Assembly (NCBI GenBank): GCA_050303335.1
Contig: JBNLBN010000036.1
Span: 1-6,842 of the forward strand
From: Bilamarchaeum sp050303335
Lineage (GTDB): Archaea; Micrarchaeota; Micrarchaeia; Anstonellales; Bilamarchaeaceae
Direction of reading: 5' to 3'
Length of the DNA: 6,842 bases
Shown here: one piece after another, positions 1 through 4,584 of the stretch
Layout: each line of letters starts with the position of its first letter
How positions within the stretch are numbered: position 1 is the first letter of the stretch
The notes under the pieces: generated by a model
The model's input: the letters and a program-made list of their open reading frames with translations, nothing else
Told to the model about the DNA's origin: nothing
Database searches by the model: none
Translations under genes and position numbers: made by a program

Positions 1-202
1 GAATAAGGTGGTCCCACATATCCCATTCCCAAACAATCTCCCCACCATTGGGTCTGATAGGTTTGATTTCAATAATTTTATCAATCCAAAGTCCAGCTTT
101 TAAAACACGACCTGGATCTCTTCCTGCAGCAATGGATTCTTCAGGAGTTCTAGCTTCGTAACAAATAGCAAGAACATTTCCATTAGGTAAAACTTCAAGC
201 AG
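1..202 (-). other. Arylsulfotransferase (ASST)-like segment joined in frame to NFACT-R; likely contig junction
   Basis: Residues about 237-301 of the minus frame read EVLPNGNVLAICYEARTPEE, then a GRDP motif, GLWIDKIIEIKP, and GGEIVWEWDMWDHLI up to the edge. From memory of the family this is the N-terminal blade region of ASST-type beta-propeller sulfotransferases, where it normally follows a HHD motif and precedes QD. Those proteins transfer sulfate between phenolic compounds and are usually exported, which does not fit fusion to a cytosolic NFACT. Codon use shifts here: ATT over ATC, plus TTA, CCT, GCT and AGA. A hand count gives about 41% GC over 1-180. The switch falls at 176-202. The ASST N-terminus and signal peptide are missing. 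A sequencing/assembly chimera or a recombination scar are both possible. Confidence 0.7.
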
Positions 203-904
203 TTCATCCGGGTGGCATTCGAACCTTTTTGAAAGCGATTTTGCAAGGCTTCCCTTGCCTTTTCCGGATTTTGATGGAACGAGCTTTAGTTCCTTATCAA
301 GTTTTTTCGGGGATATGTTTGGCATTATGATAACCTTACCTTCAGTCAGGCCGATTTTCAGTTCCAGCCTTGTACCCCTGTACCAGCTTCTTTCTCCGTG
401 GATTGCGAATGCACCCTGGGGAACAAAGCCTCCGGATTCGCTCTTTGACAGCTGCTCCTTCCGGACAGAATAGACATCAACAGAAGCATTGCCGTTGACC
501 CAGGCCTTTGAAAACGATGCTGCAAACTGGGCTGCTTCATTCAATTCGGGTTCATCACAATTCGTGCCGTCCTTCAGTACAACTACGGATCCTCCCTGGA
601 TGTCGGCATGGAAGAAAAGATCGTCCTTTTCCATGTATTTTGTTACCACCATGTCATTCTGCTGCGAATTCCTGCCCCCGATGATCAGCCGTCCTGAACT
701 AGTATAGCTGTAGTTGAATTTCTCGAACCACTCCTTTTCCCTCTTGATCTTCACTTTCTTTTCCTTGGGCTTGTGGTCCCTGATCTCCTTTTTCGTCTGC
801 TCGATCGCCTCTTCAAGCCCTTTTATCTTCTCCCGGGTCTTCTTTGCAAGATCATAGTAATATGCCGCATTCTCATGGACGGACTTGTTGTAGGATATTT
901 TCAT
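1..904 (-). CDS. NFACT-R (Rqc2-like C-terminal half) protein running in frame into an arylsulfotransferase-like tail; partial, probably chimeric
   Basis: Translating the minus strand from the ATG at 904 gives 301 residues open to the window edge. Residues 5-40 match the NFACT linker helix (KSVHENAAYYYDLAKK, then a charged coiled coil). Residues 58-190 are the NFACT-R domain (DUF814): EWFEKFNYSYTSSGRLIIGG, FFHADIQGG, EAAQFAASFSKAW, VDVYSVRKEQLSK. This family (Rqc2/RqcH/Tae2) works in ribosome quality control, and NFACT-R is thought to bind RNA. The NFACT-N and HhH parts (about 400 residues or more) are absent. An in-frame TAG at 926-928 lies upstream and no other start codon lies between, so the start is firm. 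No Shine-Dalgarno is seen. From about residue 237 onward the protein is no longer NFACT but resembles arylsulfotransferase (separate entry). Coding region and domain identity are confident; the intact natural 3' end is not. Confidence 0.8.
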   Translation of the reverse strand, partial: MKISYNKSVHENAAYYYDLAKKTREKIKGLEEAIEQTKKEIRDHKPKEKKVKIKREKEWFEKFNYSYTSSGRLIIGGRNSQQNDMVVTKYMEKDDLFFHADIQGGSVVVLKDGTNCDEPELNEAAQFAASFSKAWVNGNASVDVYSVRKEQLSKSESGGFVPQGAFAIHGERSWYRGTRLELKIGLTEGKVIIMPNISPKKLDKELKLVPSKSGKGKGSLAKSLSKRFECHPDELLEVLPNGNVLAICYEARTPEESIAAGRDPGRVLKAGLWIDKIIEIKPIRPNGGEIVWEWDMWDHLI

Positions 905-958
905 GTGGTTTTGATGTGGATTGTTCTATTTTTATTGTTTTCATGCATACTTAGCTTG
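905..958. promoter_or_regulatory. Divergent intergenic promoter region with a central AT-rich TATA-like element
   Basis: The 54 bases between the two divergent starts contain one AT-rich core, CTATTTTTATTG at about 926-937. It sits close to the midpoint, so its centre is about 27 bases from each ATG. That is the usual archaeal TATA-to-start distance, so both genes could be leaderless. Neither start has a visible Shine-Dalgarno site. The element is not a strong TATA consensus on either strand. This is inference from spacing and composition. Confidence 0.4.
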
Positions 959-1867
959 ATGAGGATTAGGGAAATTGATTTCTTCAGGGGCATCAGCATA
1001 CTCCTTATGATTTTCTTTTCGATCATAGTCAGGCTCGGGGACAGCCTGCCGGACCTGCTGCAGCATAATGTCGAGAAATCACTGCATTTCGGGGATCTTG
1101 TCCTCCCGATGTTCCTTTTCGCATCTGGAATGTCCATGTTCTTTTTCACAAAAAAGCACATGAAAAACTTCCATCTCGATGCAGCAGAGAGGATCGGGAA
1201 GCTTCTTTTATTCTCCTTCTTCATCACGCCTTTTTCAGTGGGGGCGCTCTTTGGTATGGACGAGGTGATGCTTTCGCTGGTCCTGTTCATACCAACGATT
1301 TTCCTTCTTCGGTTCGGTGACAGGACCATACTCGCAGTATGCCTTGTTCTGCTCGCATCATACTTCTTCACAGACTTCCTTTCGGATGATTACCTTGGAG
1401 GTTACGGCGCCGCCCCGTTCTACCTGCCCGTTATGCTTGCAGGAGCGGTTGCAGGACGGAATCTCTCCAACCTGAAGTACCTGCTCGGATTCTGGATCAT
1501 CGTAACAGGGGCCCTCCTATTGATCATCCCGCCGTACAAGATGGAGGCGAGCCCCTCGTTCATGGCATTGTCAATAGTTTTGTCCCTGGTGCTCTTCATG
1601 GCAGCATCAAGGGCCAGGAACGGAATTTTGGAGGAGATGGGAAAAAGGCCTTTCAGGTACTGGATCATCATGTGGTACATCATATTGATCCCCATTACGT
1701 TCTATGCAATATTCCAGACGGGCAGGTTCCCGATCGGATTGGGGGCCGTCGAATCGGTTGGGGTGGCTGTTGCATCGATTTTCATCATTTATGCTGTGGA
1801 GAGGCTGATAAGCAAATTGCTCGAAAAATACGGGAAAATGAAGCCAGGATCATTGTTTAACACCTAG
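959..1867 (+). CDS. DUF1624 / HGSNAT-like multi-pass membrane protein (putative acyltransferase)
   Basis: This 302-residue protein has about ten hydrophobic helices (roughly 11-26, 45-63, 82-98, 103-118, 122-137, 150-166, 174-190, 202-217, 233-252, 263-284). The opening MRIREIDFFRGISILLMIFF matches the R-x-x-x-D-x-x-RG start of the DUF1624/heparan-alpha-glucosaminide N-acetyltransferase superfamily. HFGDLVLPMFLFASGMSMFF (43-62) resembles the family's second conserved block (DLVFPxFLFIxG). GAAPFYLPVMLAGAVAG (150-166) fits the later GxxFY block. Known relatives move acetyl groups across a membrane onto a sugar; no substrate can be read here. I chose the ATG at 959 because the family motif begins there. 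The frame is open back to 773, with an alternative ATG at 914, but that stretch lies over the minus-strand gene. His43 is a candidate catalytic residue, but its spacing differs from HGSNAT. Family confidence is good, activity unknown. Confidence 0.75.
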   Translation: MRIREIDFFRGISILLMIFFSIIVRLGDSLPDLLQHNVEKSLHFGDLVLPMFLFASGMSMFFFTKKHMKNFHLDAAERIGKLLLFSFFITPFSVGALFGMDEVMLSLVLFIPTIFLLRFGDRTILAVCLVLLASYFFTDFLSDDYLGGYGAAPFYLPVMLAGAVAGRNLSNLKYLLGFWIIVTGALLLIIPPYKMEASPSFMALSIVLSLVLFMAASRARNGILEEMGKRPFRYWIIMWYIILIPITFYAIFQTGRFPIGLGAVESVGVAVASIFIIYAVERLISKLLEKYGKMKPGSLFNT

Positions 1868-1917
1868 AGGAACCTTTTTAAAGATTATTTGACAGAGAAG
1901 AATCAAAAGGTGAACTA
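1868..1917 (+). promoter_or_regulatory. Archaeal promoter (BRE/TATA) for the pilin-like gene
   Basis: Purine-rich GAGGAA at 1867-1872 followed by CCTTTTTAAAG (TATA core TTTTTAAA at 1875-1882) matches an archaeal BRE/TATA pair. A start of transcription about 25 bases downstream would fall near 1903-1906, leaving a short leader that contains GGTGA before the ATG at 1918. The BRE overlaps the stop of the preceding gene. Confidence 0.65.
1909..1913 (+). promoter_or_regulatory. Shine-Dalgarno site of the pilin-like gene
   Basis: GGTGA lies four bases before the ATG at 1918 and is complementary to the 3' end of archaeal 16S rRNA (complement of GGAGGTGATC). It fixes the start. It contrasts with the neighbouring starts at 904, 959 and 2337, which show no such site. 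Confidence 0.65.
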
Positions 1918-2292
1918 ATGGATATATTCAATGTTATGAACAAGGCAAAAGAACTAGGACGATATGTCCTGACAATTGCAATAGTTTTGAACTTCCTCCC
2001 GCTTGTATTCGCAGGTGGTGGAGAATCAATTGTTACAGCGTTGACTGACATGTGCGAACTTGCACTTCAGATATTGGGTATCGGAATTATATTGATGATT
2101 GTATTGGCCGGTACGATATACGCAGTCGGTCAGATCATGGGTGCTGAAACAAGGGCAAGAGCATCCGTCTGGGCAACAGCAATGATTACAGGTGCCGTTA
2201 TCGGTGCTTTGATCTACCTGCTCGTGCCATGGATTCTTGCTACAGTGCTCAACACAACAAGCACTGGTGGATGCAACTTCACGATTGAGTGA
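1918..2292 (+). CDS. Small secreted two-helix membrane protein; VirB2/CedA1-like (T4SS-type) pilin candidate
   Basis: The 124-residue protein begins with a basic N-region (K9, K11, R15), a hydrophobic stretch at 17-31 and a likely signal peptidase I site after VFA (residue 32, before GGGES). The mature part has two long helices, about 47-71 and 84-110, joined by a short polar turn GAETRARAS (75-83) rich in arginine. A polar tail at 111-124 carries Cys119 and two N-glycosylation sequons (NTT at 112, NFT at 120). Signal peptide, two helices and a small basic loop is the architecture of VirB2/TrbC pilins and of archaeal Ced/Ted pilins, which form conjugation or DNA-import filaments. That assignment rests on topology and general sequence style, not a diagnostic motif. 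It is monocistronic here: own promoter upstream, T-rich tract downstream, and no VirB4/VirB6-like gene in the window. It could be another small membrane protein of unknown role. Confidence 0.6.
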   Translation: MDIFNVMNKAKELGRYVLTIAIVLNFLPLVFAGGGESIVTALTDMCELALQILGIGIILMIVLAGTIYAVGQIMGAETRARASVWATAMITGAVIGALIYLLVPWILATVLNTTSTGGCNFTIE

Positions 2293-2297
2293 TAATT

Positions 2298-2330
2298 TCC
2301 TTTATCTTTTTAACTTTTCTTTTACTTATT
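2298..2330 (+). terminator. T-rich tract, probable archaeal intrinsic termination region after the pilin-like gene
   Basis: Just after the stop at 2290-2292 the coding strand carries several T runs (TTTATCTTTTTAACTTTTCT and more) with no hairpin. Archaeal RNA polymerase ends transcription at oligo-T runs without a stem. The same bases also hold the next promoter, so the two functions would overlap. Confidence 0.4.
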
Positions 2331-2336
2331 CTGCTC
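2301..2336 (+). promoter_or_regulatory. Promoter of the KaiC-like/Roadblock/TldD/TctA-like operon, probably leaderless
   Basis: CTTTTTAA at 2306-2312 within TTTATCTTTTTAAC resembles the TATA core found before the pilin gene. The ATG at 2337 is about 27 bases from its centre, the expected distance to the transcription start. No Shine-Dalgarno precedes 2337, so the first message is probably leaderless. The upstream GATAAT at 2291-2296 could be part of the BRE, but this is weak. Confidence 0.5.
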
Positions 2337-2996
2337 ATGAGAATTTCAACAGGGATCAGCGATCTAGATCTTATAATGGATGGGGGGTACCCGAATCCGG
2401 GCAATTTCTTATTGATAGGTCCAAGCGGAAACGAGAAGGCCGCCTTTGGATATCACTTTGCATCGGCGGCAAAAGATGAGAATTCCTACATTATCTGCGG
2501 AAACTCGTCGCCAGCCGACATCCTCAGCAAAGCCGGGAATATGGGAATAGATCTCGGGAATGTCAAGTTCATAGACTGCTACAGCTCGACTCTTGGAAAC
2601 AGCAATCCGCTAAATACTGAGAAGATCACGGTTGTATCAGGACCAAGCGCCCTCAATGACATCTCGCTTGCATTGAATGATGCGATGAAGGAGAGCGAGG
2701 GGAAGAGGATGAGGGTGGTCTTCGATACGCTCTCGACATTCGTTCTCTACAATTCCAAGGACTCGATCAAGAAGTTCCTTTCCGTCGTCTCCGGCAGGCT
2801 TAAGAATGCCGGGGCAACAACAGTATATCTCGTTGACGAGGGGGTCCATGACAAGCAACTAATCAGCCTTATTGAGCATGGTATGGATGACAGCTACAGC
2901 CTGATCGACAGCGGCGGTAAGATGTCTTTAAAAGTACCGGATGTGGATATGGCATTGCCGATAAGAGTCGGGCCTGGAGGGATCGTGATTGTATGA
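2337..2996 (+). CDS. KaiC/RAD55-like RecA-superfamily protein with degenerate Walker A
   Basis: The 219-residue protein opens with RISTGISDLDLIMDGGYPNP, the typical KaiC/RAD55 entry (STGIxxLDxxxxGG), followed by FLLIGPSGNEKAAFGYHF. The P-loop position (28-36, GPSGNEKAA) keeps the two glycines and Lys34. The GKT/GKS consensus is lost: Glu33 replaces glycine and Ala35 replaces Ser/Thr. A Walker B-like strand is RVVFDTLSTF (126-135). It has a single RecA domain, shorter than KaiC. The reading frame extends upstream to a GTG at 2289, but the family motif starts at the ATG at 2337 and the promoter spacing fits it. The gene ends in an ATGA overlap with the Roadblock gene, so the products are probably made together. 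It may bind nucleotide weakly or act as a pseudo-ATPase regulator. Fold is confident, function is not. Confidence 0.75.
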   Translation: MRISTGISDLDLIMDGGYPNPGNFLLIGPSGNEKAAFGYHFASAAKDENSYIICGNSSPADILSKAGNMGIDLGNVKFIDCYSSTLGNSNPLNTEKITVVSGPSALNDISLALNDAMKESEGKRMRVVFDTLSTFVLYNSKDSIKKFLSVVSGRLKNAGATTVYLVDEGVHDKQLISLIEHGMDDSYSLIDSGGKMSLKVPDVDMALPIRVGPGGIVIV

Positions 2997-3301
2997 TGGA
3001 GATACTTGAAGAGATGAAAGCGAAGGGGATTGCAGGCGCGGTAATCCGCTCTGACGGAGTTGCGGTTGCAACTACGATAGCGCTCAAGGATGTGGATGCC
3101 AACCTGATAAAGCTTGTCGCAAGCACTGCCGAATCGATGATGCAGAAAAGCGACGACCAGGCAAGGGAGATGGAGATCGCTTTCAACGGACTTATAATGG
3201 TCATGGTCCCGATCAAGGACCACGTATTCTGCGGGCTTGTCCAGAACCGGGACGACAAAAAGACAGTAATTGAGTATGCGAAAAAAGCTGGCAGCCTATG
3301 A
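2993..3301 (+). CDS. Roadblock/LC7 (MglB-like) domain protein
   Basis: This 102-residue protein is a single Roadblock/LC7 domain: an N-terminal helix (LEEMKAKGI), strand GAVIRSDGVAVATTIA (15-30), a long central helix (34-62), strands IAFNGLIMVMVPIKDHVFCG (62-81), and a C-terminal helix (87-100). Roadblock proteins form homodimers that act as scaffolds or regulators for P-loop partners, as MglB does for the GTPase MglA. The start ATG at 2993 overlaps the previous stop (ATGA). A second ATG at 2996 is equally possible, with GTGAT at 2985-2989 as Shine-Dalgarno. Its 3' end overlaps the TldD gene by ATGA at 3298. Linkage to a P-loop-type neighbour suggests the KaiC-like protein as partner; this is inference. 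Confidence 0.85.
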   Translation: MMEILEEMKAKGIAGAVIRSDGVAVATTIALKDVDANLIKLVASTAESMMQKSDDQAREMEIAFNGLIMVMVPIKDHVFCGLVQNRDDKKTVIEYAKKAGSL

Positions 3302-4584
3302 GACTTGAAGACTACGATTACGCAGAAGTGCGGATCGAAAAGAGCTATGAATCGATAGTATCGATAAAGAATTCAGAAGTGAACCACACTACCGGAAACA
3401 ACGAAGGGATGGCAGTACGGGTACTTCTGGACGGATCGTGGGGATTCGCTTCAGGAACAGGCCCGAGGGAGGAACTTCTGAAAAAAGCCGAAAGGCTGGC
3501 AAGGCTTGAAAAAGGAAAATGCAGGATCGAGCCCCCAAAGCCTGTGAAAAAGGAGATAGTAGAGAAATTCATAGAAGCCGATCCGGAGGAGCAGGTTAGG
3601 GACCTTCTTGCAGGATCGAAACTTATGGACGCAAAGGGCATCACCGCAAGGATCATCTCGTGTACGGACATAATAACAAGGAGCGAATTCTACAACTCGC
3701 AGGGGGCAGAAATCATACAGGAAACCGGATATGCATATCTTTCATGCTCATCGGTCTCCAAATCGCCCATGACAATCCAGAGGGGAAGCGAAAGGACGTG
3801 GTCGAGATCCGGCTTCCATGACCTTGATATCACAAAAACGGCAATAACATCCAAGGAAAAGGCATTGATGCTACTTGATGCCCATCCGCCACCCAAGGGG
3901 CGTTTCGACGTAATCCTGGACCCTGAGATGACGGGTGTTTTCACGCACGAGGCAGTCGGGCATGCATGTGAGGGGGATTCTGTTTCGGACGGCGAATCCG
4001 TTCTGAAAGGGAAGATAGGCAAAAAGGTAGGGAATGAGCTTGTTACAATCTATGACGATCCGACAGCAAGGGATTTCGGCCATTATGTGTATGACGAGGA
4101 GGGGGTCGCTGCAAAAAAAACCACGCTGATCGAACAGGGCAGATTGTGCGGCTACCTCAATTCGCTTGAAAGCTCTGCTGATCTGGGAATCGAGCCGAAC
4201 GGCCATGCAAGAGCAGAGGGCTATTCACAGGTCCCGATAGTAAGAATGAGCAACACTTATTTCAAGCCGGGAAATTCATCTGTTGATGATGTCTTTGATA
4301 TGGACGGGATATACCTCAAGGGGATGAAGGGTGGAAGCGTGGATACCTTCTCGGGAGGATTCATGTTCAAGGCTGAAGAGGCATGGGAGATAAAACGTGG
4401 GGAAAAGAAAAAGCTCATGCGTGATGTGACAATTAGCGGCAGCATACTCGAGACCATGGAAAAGGTCAGTATGGTTGCAGATGATTTCGGGACCTCGCCC
4501 GGAATCTGCGGAAAGTTCGGACAATCTGTGCCTGTAAGTGATGGTGGGCCGCACATACAGGTGAAGGGAGTTTCCATTGGATGA
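3298..4584 (+). CDS. tldD: TldD/PmbA-family zinc metallopeptidase, TldD type
   Basis: The 428-residue protein shows the TldD catalytic signature FTHEAVGHACEGDS with HExxxH at residues 217-222. Downstream are the conserved IYDDPT, YDEEGVAAKKTTLIEQG, HARAEGYSQVPIVRMSNTYF, a GGSVDTFSGGF block, and PGICGKFGQSVPVSDGGPHI. Cys404 in that last block is the expected third zinc ligand. Its partner TldE (PmbA) normally lacks HExxxH, so this is the active subunit. In E. coli TldD/TldE form a cytosolic heterodimer that degrades unfolded peptides, cleaves the microcin B17 leader and degrades the CcdA antitoxin. At 428 residues it is somewhat shorter than E. coli TldD (481). No TldE-like gene is in the window, so it may be a homodimer or pair with a distant gene. 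It starts in an ATGA overlap with the Roadblock gene and has no clear Shine-Dalgarno, consistent with coupled translation. Confidence 0.9.
   Translation: MRLEDYDYAEVRIEKSYESIVSIKNSEVNHTTGNNEGMAVRVLLDGSWGFASGTGPREELLKKAERLARLEKGKCRIEPPKPVKKEIVEKFIEADPEEQVRDLLAGSKLMDAKGITARIISCTDIITRSEFYNSQGAEIIQETGYAYLSCSSVSKSPMTIQRGSERTWSRSGFHDLDITKTAITSKEKALMLLDAHPPPKGRFDVILDPEMTGVFTHEAVGHACEGDSVSDGESVLKGKIGKKVGNELVTIYDDPTARDFGHYVYDEEGVAAKKTTLIEQGRLCGYLNSLESSADLGIEPNGHARAEGYSQVPIVRMSNTYFKPGNSSVDDVFDMDGIYLKGMKGGSVDTFSGGFMFKAEEAWEIKRGEKKKLMRDVTISGSILETMEKVSMVADDFGTSPGICGKFGQSVPVSDGGPHIQVKGVSIG
4560..4570 (+). promoter_or_regulatory. Shine-Dalgarno sites deciding the TTG start of the TctA-like gene
   Basis: GGTGA (4560-4564) and GGGAG (4566-4570) lie inside the end of tldD. 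GGGAG is six bases before the TTG at 4577, good spacing for that rare start. The ATG at 4581 is in another frame and meets a stop at once. A second in-frame TTG at 4586 would be further away. Confidence 0.55.

Noticed and set aside
773..958. Upstream extension of the DUF1624-like frame
   Set aside because: It lies antisense to the NFACT-R coding region, and the family's conserved start motif begins exactly at the ATG at 959.
901..1371. Long minus-strand open frame opposite the DUF1624-like gene
   Set aside because: Its translation is basic and low in complexity with no recognisable motif, while the plus strand has clear family motifs and membrane helices. It is a shadow frame and does not supply the missing NFACT N-terminal half.
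2289..2336. GTG start adding a hydrophobic N-terminal stretch to the KaiC-like protein
   Set aside because: The apparent membrane segment is the translation of the T-rich promoter/terminator tract; the ATG at 2337 begins directly with the family motif.
2869..3258. Minus-strand frames opposite the Roadblock gene
   Set aside because: No domain signature, and they lie opposite a gene with a clear Roadblock fold and translational overlaps on both sides.
3345..4577. Several minus-strand frames opposite tldD
   Set aside because: They fall opposite a well-supported metallopeptidase and their translations show no family features.
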